Shown in pieces: positions 7,558 to 15,939 of a DNA stretch of 64,000 bases. A program made the translations under genes and the position numbers. Under the pieces are notes generated by a model. That model made no database searches and was not told the DNA's origin. It saw only the letters and a program-made list of their open reading frames with translations. The stretch is taken from NCBI GenBank assembly GCA_009773515.1, contig WSXX01000001.1, positions 1-64,000 on the forward strand, given 5' to 3'. The DNA is from Bacteroidota bacterium (GTDB taxonomy: Bacteria > Bacteroidota > Bacteroidia > Bacteroidales > Lentimicrobiaceae). How positions within the stretch are numbered: position 1 is the first letter of the stretch; the number at the start of each line of letters is the position of its first letter.

Positions 7558-8199
7558 ATGAATAAGAATGAGTCAACAGCACAGGACACAGCGGAGTTTC
7601 TTTTGCAAATTAAAGCAATTAAACTGGACGCCAACAACCCGTTTACATGGAGTTCGGGCATAAAATCTCCAATTTATTGCGATAACCGCAAAATTTTATC
7701 TTACCCAAAGATACGCACTTTTGTAAGGCAGGAATTCGTTAAATTGATTAACGAAGAATTCGGCGATATCGATCTGATTGCCGGAGTTGCTACAGGAGCT
7801 ATTGCTCATGGTGTTTTGGTTGCACAGGATCTGGGTGTTCCGTTTGTGTATGTCCGCTCATCAAAAAAAGAGCATGGCATGACTAACCTTATTGAAGGGG
7901 TTGCAGAATCAGGGCAATCAGTTGTTGTGGTTGAAGATCTGGTTTCTACCGGAAACAGCAGTCTGAGTGCAGTTACTGCCCTTAGAGAAGCAGGCTGTAA
8001 TGTAAAAGGTATGGTTGCCATTTTTACTTACGGACTTCAGTCGGCTAACGACAATTTCAAAAAAGAAAACTGTGCACTTTTTACGCTTACCAGTTACGAT
8101 CAGCTGATTAAACATGCCCTTGACAAAAGTTATATCAAGGATTCTGATCTTCAGTCGCTTATTAAATGGCGCGAAAACCCCGAAGCCTGGGGTAAATAA
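7558..8199 (+). CDS. pyrE: Orotate phosphoribosyltransferase
   Basis: PyrE joins orotate and PRPP to give orotidine 5'-phosphate in de novo pyrimidine synthesis. The 213 residues contain the KSPIYCDNRKILSYP segment typical of the family and the PRPP-binding loop VVVVEDLVSTGNSSL. The ATG at 7558 (MNKNESTAQ) is chosen; a TTG at 7543 is in frame but lies within the promoter element. A small SRPBCC protein follows after 8 bp and is probably cotranscribed. Confidence 0.95.
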   Translation: MNKNESTAQDTAEFLLQIKAIKLDANNPFTWSSGIKSPIYCDNRKILSYPKIRTFVRQEFVKLINEEFGDIDLIAGVATGAIAHGVLVAQDLGVPFVYVRSSKKEHGMTNLIEGVAESGQSVVVVEDLVSTGNSSLSAVTALREAGCNVKGMVAIFTYGLQSANDNFKKENCALFTLTSYDQLIKHALDKSYIKDSDLQSLIKWRENPEAWGK

Positions 8200-8207
8200 C
8201 AATACAT

Positions 8208-8615
8208 ATGGCATCTTTTAAAAGCAATGAAGTTTCTATTGCAAAAAGCAATGGATTTATCTATAATTTTCTGTCTGATTTCCGGAATTTTGAAAAACTC
8301 ATGCCGGAACAGGTTACCAATTGGACATCTGATGGTGAGAAATGCTCCTTCACCATTCAGAATATGGCTACCCTGGGAATGAAATTCAGATCGAAAACCC
8401 CGTCTCAGCTCATTGACATCGAATCTGATGGAAATTCTCCGTTTCCGTTTACTCTGCAATGCAATATTCATGAATCTGACGAAAATTCATGCAGGGTAAT
8501 GCTTCAACTCAATGCGGAACTTAGCCCTATGATGATGATGATGGCTTCAAGACCTCTGGGAAATTTTGTAAATATACTTGCTGAAAAGCTCAAAGAAGTA
8601 AGCGAGAAAGCTTAA
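8208..8615 (+). CDS. SRPBCC (START-like) family protein
   Basis: This 135-residue protein opens with FKSNEVSIAKSNGFIYNFLSDFRNFEKLMP, the typical first strand and helix of the SRPBCC helix-grip fold, which forms a cavity for hydrophobic ligands. It ends with a long helix (NFVNILAEKLKEVSEKA), also typical. Five Met in a row (residues about 109-113) come from an ATG triplet run. Function is unknown. It follows pyrE by 8 bp and probably shares its transcript, an arrangement found in other Bacteroidota. Confidence 0.75.
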   Translation: MASFKSNEVSIAKSNGFIYNFLSDFRNFEKLMPEQVTNWTSDGEKCSFTIQNMATLGMKFRSKTPSQLIDIESDGNSPFPFTLQCNIHESDENSCRVMLQLNAELSPMMMMMASRPLGNFVNILAEKLKEVSEKA

Positions 8616-8670
8616 TTCAATTATTCATGAGTATCCCTGAGCAGGATGAAATTTGATCATGAATACTTCG

Positions 8671-8810
8671 TTCCGATAGCTATCGGAACCGATCAGTGTG
8701 ACATTCGTTTAGAGTGGGCTTTATTTCATCTTAATACACTAATTATCAATTCTATACGATGTCATCCTGAGCGGAGTCGAAAGATCGGACGAACAATCTG
8801 TCATTGGTAG
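8671..8810. repeat. Dispersed repeat B, copy 2
   Basis: It begins with the perfect 18-bp palindrome TTCCGATAGCTATCGGAA (8671-8688), then CAGTGTGACATTCG, a spacer of about 60 bp, and TGTCATCCTGAGCGGAG near 8760. The last 28 bp (8783-8810) recur exactly, inverted, at 42533-42560. It lies between the converging SRPBCC and birA genes. Confidence 0.75.
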
Positions 8811-8837
8811 TCACAGAATAAATTATCATTATTAAAT

Positions 8838-9596
8838 TCAAATCTGCGAATCAGGAATAAACTCCACCTCTTTCAATCCACAGGTAAATTCCCGGCCATC
8901 GGCTGAAATAAGTTTCAGTTGACCATAATCACCTATACCTGTAATGGTCGCAATCATTTTTTCGCCATTGATGACAAATCCTGCTGCCTTTCCTTTAAGA
9001 TAAAATTTATCCATATAAGCCTCATATATATCCCCTGAATTACCATTTTTTAAATCCAGATAAACCTTTCCCAGAAATACATGCCACTTTGTCAGCAAAT
9101 CGGGGATGTCATATTCATAGCCCGTAATCTGCGCCAAAGATATTGCCAGCGGTGCCTCCAGGCCAAATACCTTTTGATTAACATTAATCCCCACCCCTGC
9201 AATTGTGTGAGAAATACTGTTTGCAGAAATACTGTTTTTTATCAGCATTCCAGCCAGTTTCCTGCCATTCAGGTAAATATCGTTCGGCCATTTTATTTCA
9301 GGTTTCAAAGACATATCAAGGCTTTCCACCAGCAGGCACACCGAAAGAGAGACCGCCATTGTAAGACTGAACTGCTCTTCAGGAGGCAAAAAATCAGGAT
9401 ATAGCACCACTGTTGCTGTAATGTTCTTTCCGGGCTCGCTGAACCATTTGTTTGTTCCCAGTCCAACTCCAAAGGTCTGCTCATTGGCATAAATAACTGA
9501 ACCTTCGGGCAAACTCCCTGAAAGCAAAAGACTTTCGGTGTGAAGGTTGGTAGAGTTCACCTTTTCCAGAAAAATAAAATTGCGCCGGAATGTCAT
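8838..9596 (-). CDS. birA: Biotin--[acetyl-CoA-carboxylase] ligase
   Basis: This enzyme activates biotin with ATP and attaches it to the lysine of biotin carrier domains, such as the one encoded at 45629-45955. The 252-residue chain starts directly in the catalytic domain, with no N-terminal helix-turn-helix, so it is a ligase without the repressor role of E. coli BirA. Visible motifs are the ATP/biotin loop region around GVGLGTNKWFSEPGKNI, KWPNDIYLNGRKLAG and the GVGINVNQ segment. The canonical GRGRxGR loop is changed to GVGLGTN, with fewer arginines, which deserves a check against biotinoyl-AMP retention. Confidence 0.9.
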   Translation of the reverse strand: MTFRRNFIFLEKVNSTNLHTESLLLSGSLPEGSVIYANEQTFGVGLGTNKWFSEPGKNITATVVLYPDFLPPEEQFSLTMAVSLSVCLLVESLDMSLKPEIKWPNDIYLNGRKLAGMLIKNSISANSISHTIAGVGINVNQKVFGLEAPLAISLAQITGYEYDIPDLLTKWHVFLGKVYLDLKNGNSGDIYEAYMDKFYLKGKAAGFVINGEKMIATITGIGDYGQLKLISADGREFTCGLKEVEFIPDSQI

Positions 9597-9733
9597 ATTT
9601 AATAAAGATTATGAATACAAAAGTGCTTAACCAAACCCCCGGTATAATTGTTGATTGATGAATTCTCCTCAATTTAAGGCTCAACAGCAGGCTCACCCCC
9701 CGCTTTCTGCTGACTTTGAAAAGGATAATTGAT

Positions 9734-9741
9734 TAACTTTG
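9734..9741 (+). promoter_or_regulatory. -7 promoter element for rsfS-ftsH operon
   Basis: TAACTTTG matches TAnnTTTG. A TTTG at 9715-9718 lies 15 bp upstream, shorter than the usual spacing. The rsfS ATG is 24 bp downstream of the element. Confidence 0.5.
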
Positions 9742-9765
9742 CAAAAATATAATAAAATTAAGCCT

Positions 9766-10188
9766 ATGGCTGTCAAAAAAGTCAAATCTGCATCAGAAAT
9801 GCTCGCTGGAATCATTGTAGAAGGAATTCTGGAGAAAAAAGGAGAATCAGCAGTAAAAATAGACCTCAGAACCATGAAAAATGCAGTTGCAGATTTCTTT
9901 ATAGTCTGTCACGGTAATTCAAGGGCCCAGGTTGAAGCCATTTCCGATTCAGTTCAGCTGGAGGTAAAAAAAGCCATCGGCCAGAACGTGTGGAAAAAAG
10001 AAGGATTTGAAAATGCAGAATGGGTTTTGCTTGATTATGTTGATGTAGTTGTGCATATATTTCAGGAAGAAGCACGCAGGTTTTACCGGCTGGAAGACTT
10101 GTGGGCGGATGCTGAAATAACTGAATGTAAAGCTGCTCCACCGGTTAAAAAAAGAACTAAAAAAACTACAGAGGGGGATACTGAATAA
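9766..10188 (+). CDS. rsfS: Ribosome silencing factor RsfS
   Basis: RsfS binds large-subunit protein uL14 and blocks joining of the subunits when nutrients are short. The 140 residues match the RsfS/Iojap family: KNAVADFFIVCHGNSRAQVEAISD, WVLLDYVDVVVHIFQEEARRFYRLEDLW. A basic tail (KKRTKKT) follows the domain. The ATG at 9766 is taken over an upstream non-ATG start, because the -7 element ends at 9741. ftsH starts 4 bp after the stop. Confidence 0.93.
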   Translation: MAVKKVKSASEMLAGIIVEGILEKKGESAVKIDLRTMKNAVADFFIVCHGNSRAQVEAISDSVQLEVKKAIGQNVWKKEGFENAEWVLLDYVDVVVHIFQEEARRFYRLEDLWADAEITECKAAPPVKKRTKKTTEGDTE

Positions 10189-10192
10189 CGCG

Positions 10193-12262
10193 ATGAACGA
10201 ACCTAAAGAAAATAAATCAGAAAATAATGGTTTCAAGCCCAAGCCGGGGAAACCTAAATTCAGCTTTTACTGGATTTACGCGATTCTGGCCCTGCTGATT
10301 GTGGGGCTGCAATTTATGAACTGGAGCACACCCCCTAAAAATATCGGAGAAGGTGAACTCAAAGAAATGTTGCTGAATCAGGATATTGAAAAGTTGTTAC
10401 TTGTAAACAAAGAAATTGCCGAGATCTATATCAAGAAAGACAAACTTAAGAATGAAGAATACAAGGGTCTTCCATCCAATGATAATTTTGGAGGTCCAAA
10501 ACCTCATTTTGTTTATAACATCGGGTCGGTTGAAAAATTCGAGGATGATGTAAATTCAGTGCAAGCTGAATTTGAAAAAGAAGAAAGGGTATATATCACT
10601 CATACTACCAGACGCAATGTCTGGGGCGATGCCCTTTCCTGGATTTTCCCCATCCTGCTGCTTGTTGGTGCATGGTTTTTTATCATGCGTATGATGAGTC
10701 GTGGCTCAGGTGGCGGAGGTCAGATTTTCAATATCGGTAAATCCAGGGCTCAGCTTTTTGATAAAGACACCCATGTAAATGTTAACTTTTCGGATGTTGC
10801 CGGGCTTGAAGAAGCCAAGGTGGAAATCATGGAAATTGTTGACTTCCTGAAAAATCCAAAAAAATATACCACACTTGGCGGTAAAATTCCAAAAGGTGCA
10901 CTTTTGGTAGGCCCTCCTGGAACAGGTAAAACCCTTCTTGCAAAAGCCGTTGCCGGCGAAGCTAAAGTTCCGTTTTTCTCATTATCAGGTTCTGATTTTG
11001 TTGAAATGTTTGTCGGAGTCGGTGCTTCACGTGTTCGCGACCTTTTTAAGCAAGCCAAAGAAAAAGCGCCTTGTATCATATTTATTGATGAAATAGATGC
11101 AATTGGCCGTGCCAGAGGTAAAAATCAGGTAACCGGCGCCAATGATGAACGCGAAAATACTTTGAATCAATTACTTACTGAAATGGATGGCTTCGGCACC
11201 AATGCAGGAGTAATTATACTCGCTGCCACCAACCGCGCCGACATCCTCGACAGAGCGCTGCTCAGAGCTGGGCGGTTCGACAGGCAGATTCATGTTGAAC
11301 TCCCCGATCTTGAAGAACGTAAAGCCATTTTCAGCGTTCACATGAAACCATTGAAGTTTGACGACTCAATTAATGTTGATTTCCTGTCAAAACAAACTCC
11401 CGGATTCTCAGGTGCTGATATTGCTAATGTTTGTAATGAAGCCGCTCTTATTGCTGCACGCCGCGACAAAACCGAAATCAGCAAACAGGATTTTATTGAT
11501 GCTATCGACAGAATTGTTGGCGGACTCGAAAAACGGAACAAAATCATATCACCTCAGGAGAAAAAAGTAATCGCGTTTCACGAAGCTGGTCATGCTGCCG
11601 TAAGCTGGTTGTTGCGTTACGCACATCCGCTTGTAAAAGTTACCATTGTTCCTCGCGGTAAAGCACTTGGTGCAGCATGGTATCTTCCCGAAGAAAGGCA
11701 GATAACCACAACCGAACAAATGCTCGACGAACTTACTGCCACCCTTGGAGGCCGGGCATCAGAAGAGGTTATCTTCGGCAAAATATCCACCGGAGCACTT
11801 AACGATCTTGAAAAAGTAACCAAACAAGCCTATTCAATGGTGGTCTATTTCGGCCTGAACAAAGAAATAGGGAATGTAAGTTATTATGATTCTACCGGTC
11901 AGCAGGAATATTCTTTCAGCAAACCTTACAGCGAATCAACTGCTCAACTGATTGATATTGAAATTAAAAAAATAGTAGAACAGGCATATCAGCGCGCCAA
12001 AGATATACTCACCGAAAACCGGGGGAAACTTGAAGAACTTGCAAATATCCTTCTAAAAAAAGAAGTCATATTCAGGGAAGATCTTGAAGCAATTTTTGGA
12101 ATCAGGCAATTTGATGAACCAGTGGAATTCAACGGGCAGAATGATAAACCCGAAAAAGTTGATGCCGCTGCGCTGGTTGCTGATACAGATAAAATTCCTG
12201 AAATCGAAAAACCTGTTGAAGGTTCAGTGGTAACAGAAACAAATGAAGAAAAGCCGGAATAG
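10193..12262 (+). CDS. ftsH: ATP-dependent zinc metalloprotease FtsH
   Basis: FtsH is the membrane-anchored AAA+ protease that unfolds and degrades membrane and short-lived cytoplasmic proteins. Its 689 residues show two N-terminal membrane helices (about 25-42 and 146-167) around a periplasmic domain, Walker A GPPGTGKT at 240-247, Walker B IIFIDEID, the second region of homology ending in RAGRFDRQ, and the zinc site HEAGH at 463-467. The C-terminal tail after about 640 is acidic and low in complexity. The following LUD-domain gene overlaps it by 20 bp. Confidence 0.97.
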   Translation: MNEPKENKSENNGFKPKPGKPKFSFYWIYAILALLIVGLQFMNWSTPPKNIGEGELKEMLLNQDIEKLLLVNKEIAEIYIKKDKLKNEEYKGLPSNDNFGGPKPHFVYNIGSVEKFEDDVNSVQAEFEKEERVYITHTTRRNVWGDALSWIFPILLLVGAWFFIMRMMSRGSGGGGQIFNIGKSRAQLFDKDTHVNVNFSDVAGLEEAKVEIMEIVDFLKNPKKYTTLGGKIPKGALLVGPPGTGKTLLAKAVAGEAKVPFFSLSGSDFVEMFVGVGASRVRDLFKQAKEKAPCIIFIDEIDAIGRARGKNQVTGANDERENTLNQLLTEMDGFGTNAGVIILAATNRADILDRALLRAGRFDRQIHVELPDLEERKAIFSVHMKPLKFDDSINVDFLSKQTPGFSGADIANVCNEAALIAARRDKTEISKQDFIDAIDRIVGGLEKRNKIISPQEKKVIAFHEAGHAAVSWLLRYAHPLVKVTIVPRGKALGAAWYLPEERQITTTEQMLDELTATLGGRASEEVIFGKISTGALNDLEKVTKQAYSMVVYFGLNKEIGNVSYYDSTGQQEYSFSKPYSESTAQLIDIEIKKIVEQAYQRAKDILTENRGKLEELANILLKKEVIFREDLEAIFGIRQFDEPVEFNGQNDKPEKVDAAALVADTDKIPEIEKPVEGSVVTETNEEKPE

Positions 12263-12932
12263 ATTCAACACCCGCCCTGAACATATCAGGGAAAGTACAA
12301 CCCGGGAGAAAGTGCTCAAAAATGTAAGACATGCATTGATTGAGCCTGCTGAAAATCCTTTCTCCCGAGGGGATAAGAATATTCCGGTTTACAAGCCAAT
12401 GCCAGAAGATGCTGACATTACCTTTGCCAACGAGTTTACAAAAACAGGCGGAAAGTTTATCTTTTGCGAATCGCCTGAAGATATGACTCAAAAAGTAATA
12501 TCACTCTTCGACAGTAAACTTTGGGAACAGGCATGGGCGAATGACAGCGCATTGATTGGTCTGCTAAACCATGCAGGCATCAAGGTTAACAAACCCGGCT
12601 CAGATAACCGCGATATGAAAGTTGCAGTTACTACCTGCGAATTTTTAATTGCCCGTTTGGGAAGTGTGATGGTTTCAAGTGGTCAGGTATCAGGGCGAAA
12701 GATGAATATTTATCCTGAAATTCATGTTATTATCGCATTTACCTCACAGATTGTAAACGACCTTCAGGATGCATTGAGTAAAATAAAAAACAAATACAAC
12801 GGAAAAATCCCTTCACTGGTTTCGGTAATCACAGGTCCAAGCAGAACTGCAGATATTGAAAAAACACTGGTAATGGGAGCTCATGGACCAAAAGAACTAT
12901 ATGTTTTTATGGCTGACGACCTCAAAACTTAA
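12243..12932 (+). CDS. LUD domain (LutC/YkgG-like) protein
   Basis: This 229-residue protein has the LUD fold seen in LutC: start with TREKVLKNVRHALIEP, central DMKVAVTTCEFLIARLGSVMVSSG, and the late LVSVITGPSRTADIEKTLVMGAHGPKEL segment, which is diagnostic. LutB and LutC act in lactate oxidation in Bacillus, but no lutA or lutB is here, and the gene sits in the ftsH-cdsA run as it does in many Bacteroidota, so a lactate role should not be assumed. It begins inside the ftsH coding end (20 bp overlap). Confidence 0.85.
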   Translation: MKKSRNRFNTRPEHIRESTTREKVLKNVRHALIEPAENPFSRGDKNIPVYKPMPEDADITFANEFTKTGGKFIFCESPEDMTQKVISLFDSKLWEQAWANDSALIGLLNHAGIKVNKPGSDNRDMKVAVTTCEFLIARLGSVMVSSGQVSGRKMNIYPEIHVIIAFTSQIVNDLQDALSKIKNKYNGKIPSLVSVITGPSRTADIEKTLVMGAHGPKELYVFMADDLKT

Positions 12933-12937
12933 GCATT

Positions 12938-13141
12938 ATGGAAGGCTGGACCTGTGTATATACCACATCTGTTTTACATGATGCCGAAATGATCAGGGGC
13001 ATGCTTGAAGAAAATGAGATAACTGCTTTTCTCATTAATAAACAGGATTCAGTTTATCTGTTTGGTGATATTGAGGTTCACGTGCATACAACCAATGCTT
13101 TTGCTGCGGTTCAATTAATAAATAACAGAGACAGTGAATAG
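12938..13141 (+). CDS. DUF2007 family small protein
   Basis: The 67-residue protein has the DUF2007 pattern: WTCVYTTSVLHDAEMIRGMLEENEITAFLINKQDS, then a short strand pair and a helix. Members are predicted to have a ferredoxin-like fold related to the PII-like or ACT type and are labelled putative signal-transducing proteins, but no ligand is known. It lies 5 bp after the LUD gene, and its end overlaps the GTG start of cdsA by 8 bp, so it belongs to the same operon. Confidence 0.8.
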   Translation: MEGWTCVYTTSVLHDAEMIRGMLEENEITAFLINKQDSVYLFGDIEVHVHTTNAFAAVQLINNRDSE

Positions 13142-13958
13142 TTTTGTAAAACGAACCATTACAGGGGTAATTTTCGTCATCTTAATAATTGGCTCTGTAA
13201 TTCTGAGTCATTGGGCTTTCGCCACGTTGTTTCTCATTGTTTCGCTTGGCGGACTTTTTGAATTCTTCAAAATATCGAAAGCTTTGGGGGCCAACCTCAA
13301 TAAAAGTCTTTTGCTTCTGATGGCTACACTTTTGTATGCATTGATTTCTCTGACTGCTTTCGGATTTTTTGAGCCTACAGTCTTAATATACGGTCTGCTT
13401 GTATTTCCGGTAATTATGGCGACTGAGCTTTTCAGAAAAACCAGCACTCCGCTTGCAAATGTAGCTTACAGCATTGCAGGTATTCTCTGGATTGTTGTGC
13501 CACTGGCATTGCTAAATGGCTTTTTCAACCTGAGTGAAGGTCCGGCATGGCATCACAGCGGTGCGCTTCTGGGATTTTTTCTGATTCTGTGGATTTATGA
13601 TTCCGGGGCTTATATTTTCGGCTCCCTCTTCGGAAAAAGAAGAATGCTTGAAAGAATAAGCCCGAAAAAATCCTGGGAAGGATTTGCCGGCGGGGTTTTA
13701 TTGGGAATTTTAACCGCTTTTCTGATTTCTGCATCTTTTATTGAATTTTCTTTATCCAGATGGATGATTATTGCCCTGATGATTATTATATTTGGCACCT
13801 TGGGAGATTTAACAGAATCCATGCTTAAAAGAAGCGCGGGAATTAAGGATTCTGGAAGCATTTTGCCTGGACATGGAGGCATTCTGGATAGATTTGATGC
13901 GGTTTTTATTGCTGCACCGGTTGTATTTATTCTGATTTTTCTGTTTCGGGGAGCATAA
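13134..13958 (+). CDS. cdsA: Phosphatidate cytidylyltransferase
   Basis: CdsA makes CDP-diacylglycerol from phosphatidate and CTP, the branch point of phospholipid synthesis. The 274 residues form about eight membrane helices and end with the complete family signature SMLKRSAGIKDSGSILPGHG followed by GILDRFD. The start is a GTG at 13134 inside the end of the DUF2007 gene. The phosphatidylserine decarboxylase gene follows, so the operon covers two steps of phosphatidylethanolamine synthesis; a phosphatidylserine synthase gene is not in the window. Confidence 0.95.
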   Translation: MNSFVKRTITGVIFVILIIGSVILSHWAFATLFLIVSLGGLFEFFKISKALGANLNKSLLLLMATLLYALISLTAFGFFEPTVLIYGLLVFPVIMATELFRKTSTPLANVAYSIAGILWIVVPLALLNGFFNLSEGPAWHHSGALLGFFLILWIYDSGAYIFGSLFGKRRMLERISPKKSWEGFAGGVLLGILTAFLISASFIEFSLSRWMIIALMIIIFGTLGDLTESMLKRSAGIKDSGSILPGHGGILDRFDAVFIAAPVVFILIFLFRGA

Positions 13959-14006
13959 AGAGTTTTGTTGAGTCTTTTCCGTTTTCAGTTAAAAAAAAAC
14001 GACAAT

Positions 14007-14660
14007 ATGGGAATTCACAAAGAAGGATACATTATAATACTTCTGTCATTTATTGGCCTGGGTATAATTTCTCCACTTTCAGGTATGTTGCCTTTGCCCT
14101 CATGGCTGCATTATGCAATATGGATCGGACTTCTGCTTTTATTCTTCTGGATTGTCAGGTTTTTCAGATCACCAAAACGGACTTTGTTTATTGATGAGTC
14201 TAAAATAATGTGCCCGGCCGACGGAAAAGTTGTGGCTATTGAAGAAGTATTTGAAAGCGAGTATTTTAATGACAGGAGAATACAAGTATCTGTTTTTATG
14301 TCGCCAAATAATGTGCATATCAACTGGGCGCCGATTTCAGGGAAAATCAGCTATATGAAGTATCATCCCGGAAAATATCTCGTTGCCTGGCATCCCAAGT
14401 CTTCAACTGAAAATGAAAGAACCACAGTTGTTCTGGACAATGAACATGGCCAAAAGATACTCCTCCGACAAATTGCCGGTGCTATGGCCCGAAGAATTGT
14501 CTGTTATGCAAAAGAGGGCAATGATATCAGGCAGGGAGATGAAGTCGGATTTATAAAATTTGGCTCACGCGTTGACCTGTACCTTCCACTTGGCTCTGAT
14601 ATTAATGTTCAGCTTAACCAAAAAGTTAAGGGAAAGAAAACCATAATTGCTTCAATTTGA
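14007..14660 (+). CDS. psd: Phosphatidylserine decarboxylase, short type
   Basis: This enzyme converts phosphatidylserine to phosphatidylethanolamine at the inner membrane. The 217-residue proenzyme has two N-terminal membrane helices (about 10-30 and 34-51), MCPADGKVV, the His-containing FMSPNNVHINWAP segment, and the self-cleavage site Gly186-Ser187 in IKFGSRVD, where Ser becomes the pyruvoyl group. The ATG at 14007 starts a normal-length protein; the frame also extends to a TTG at 13965. It is the last gene of the rsfS-ftsH-cdsA run. Confidence 0.93.
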   Translation: MGIHKEGYIIILLSFIGLGIISPLSGMLPLPSWLHYAIWIGLLLLFFWIVRFFRSPKRTLFIDESKIMCPADGKVVAIEEVFESEYFNDRRIQVSVFMSPNNVHINWAPISGKISYMKYHPGKYLVAWHPKSSTENERTTVVLDNEHGQKILLRQIAGAMARRIVCYAKEGNDIRQGDEVGFIKFGSRVDLYLPLGSDINVQLNQKVKGKKTIIASI

Positions 14661-14734
14661 TTTCAAACAACCTTTTTTTGAAAATATTGTCAAGTGTTAA
14701 GGTGACTTTAACATATCATTAACATTAATACATA

Positions 14735-14764
14735 TTGACACCTGAATATTAGGTTCTATCTTTG
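14735..14764 (+). promoter_or_regulatory. Full promoter for the Cys-rich protein gene
   Basis: TTG at 14735-14737 and TATCTTTG at 14757-14764 are 19 bp apart, which is the classical Bacteroidota -33/-7 spacing. The ATG lies 23 bp downstream. Confidence 0.65.
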
Positions 14765-14787
14765 TCGCAAATTAAATACTAAACCAC

Positions 14788-15051
14788 ATGAAAAAAATTG
14801 CTATCGCCATTTCAGCTCTCGCTTTTGTTTTTGCAGTTTCTACAACTGTAGTTGCTCAGAATGCCCCTACAACACAGAAAACAGAAAAGTGTGCAACTGA
14901 GAAAAAAGACGCAAAATGTGCAACCAGCGAAAAATCTGCTGATGCCAAGAAATCCTGCGCTACTCCTTGCTCAACTGAAAAAGCCAAAACATGCTGCAGC
15001 AGTGACAAAGCCAAAGCTGCAAAACCAGTTCCTGCTCCTGAAAGCAAGTAA
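14788..15051 (+). CDS. Small secreted Cys- and Lys-rich protein, unknown function
   Basis: This 87-residue protein has a clear signal peptide (KKIAIAISALAFVFAVSTT, cleavage after Val-Val-Ala at about 23). The mature part of 64 residues is rich in Lys, Ala, Ser and Thr with six cysteines at 35, 44, 57, 61, 69 and 70, in KCAT, KCAT, SCATPC and TCC contexts. I recognise no family. Low complexity and paired Cys suggest metal binding or disulfide bonding in the periplasm. It has a full promoter and a strong terminator of its own, so it is a separately expressed and possibly abundant transcript. Confidence 0.8.
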   Translation: MKKIAIAISALAFVFAVSTTVVAQNAPTTQKTEKCATEKKDAKCATSEKSADAKKSCATPCSTEKAKTCCSSDKAKAAKPVPAPESK

Positions 15052-15072
15052 CATTTGCACAAAAAAAGACTT

Positions 15073-15100
15073 AAGCCTCCTTCCGGGAGGCTTTTTTTTT
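15073..15100 (+). terminator. Rho-independent terminator
   Basis: AAGCCTCC, loop TTCCG, GGAGGCTT and a T run form a strong terminator 22 bp after the Cys-rich protein stop. Confidence 0.88.
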
Positions 15101-15116
15101 GTCGATACCTGAATTT

Positions 15117-15818
15117 TTAAAGAATATCGTACAATTCCTGCAACGAGGTGATCAGGTGTGTTGCCTTACTATTATTAAGTTTACCGGAATAATCAACCAA
15201 AATAGAATCCATTCCCACATTTATGGCTCCCAGTATATCAATATCTTCATCATCCCCAATCATTAAACTTTCGGGCACAGTTGCATTGCAGAATGCAAGC
15301 GCATAGTCAAAAATCCGGGTATCAGGTTTCTTTGCGCCTGCTTCTTCCGAGGTTATAATTCCCGAAAAATACTTTCTGAGACCTGAATATGATAATTTCC
15401 TGAACTGCACTTCCTCAAAGCCATTGGTTATAATGTGCAGACTGTATTTGCTGCTTAAATAATCGAGTATAGCAAAAGCATCAGGAAATAACTGAGTTTT
15501 GGTGGGACTCTGTTCAACATAATCGCCAGCCATGTTGCTGCTAAGCAAATGATCTTCAATTCCAAATTCATCAAGTGCCATTGAAAAGCGCCTTATATTC
15601 AACACTTCTTTTACAATCTTTCCCTGTCGGTAGAATTCCCATAGCAATGAATTATGCTTATGGTAAACCTGCATAAACTTGTCGAATGAATCAATCCCTC
15701 TGTTCTCAAGATCGTATTTGATAAACAGATCCCTGAAAGTTTCAATGGAATTTGCTTCAAAATCCCACAATGTATTATCAAGATCAAAGAAAATGTGTGC
15801 GTACTTTTTGTTTGCCAC
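15117..15818 (-). CDS. yjjG: YjjG-family HAD pyrimidine nucleotidase
   Basis: The predicted enzyme dephosphorylates pyrimidine nucleoside monophosphates, including abnormal ones. The HAD motifs are present: FFDLDNTLWDF (nucleophile Asp12 and Asp14 from the chosen start), HIITNG (motif II), a Lys in AGAKKPD, and MIGDDEDIDILGA (motif IV). The GTG at 15818 gives 233 residues, the usual length, and lies about 20 bp below a minus-strand TAnnTTTG element; the longer frame to 15893 would begin upstream of that element. Gene name follows family level similarity. Confidence 0.85.
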   Translation of the reverse strand: MANKKYAHIFFDLDNTLWDFEANSIETFRDLFIKYDLENRGIDSFDKFMQVYHKHNSLLWEFYRQGKIVKEVLNIRRFSMALDEFGIEDHLLSSNMAGDYVEQSPTKTQLFPDAFAILDYLSSKYSLHIITNGFEEVQFRKLSYSGLRKYFSGIITSEEAGAKKPDTRIFDYALAFCNATVPESLMIGDDEDIDILGAINVGMDSILVDYSGKLNNSKATHLITSLQELYDIL

Positions 15819-15839
15819 GATATAACCCGTATTAATTGC

Positions 15840-15847
15840 CAAAATTA
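15840..15847 (-). promoter_or_regulatory. -7 promoter element for the yjjG-like gene
   Basis: TAATTTTG on the minus strand, 21 bp before the GTG at 15818. It supports the shorter start. Confidence 0.5.
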
Positions 15848-15886
15848 ACTTTTGTGTTGATTCTAAAAAAATATCTTTCAAAAAAC

Positions 15887-15918
15887 TTGACAAAGGTAGA
15901 TTTATTATAGTATATTTG
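15887..15918 (+). promoter_or_regulatory. Promoter for the SPFH operon
   Basis: TTGAC at 15887-15891 and TATATTTG at 15911-15918, with 21 bp between the TTG and the -7 element. The chosen ATG at 15940 is 21 bp downstream. Confidence 0.6.
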
Positions 15919-15939
15919 CAATATCAAACTGATATCATT

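Noticed and set aside
12243-12932. Lactate utilisation operon lutABC
   Set aside because: Only one LUD-domain gene is present, inside an ftsH-cdsA operon, without lutA or lutB.
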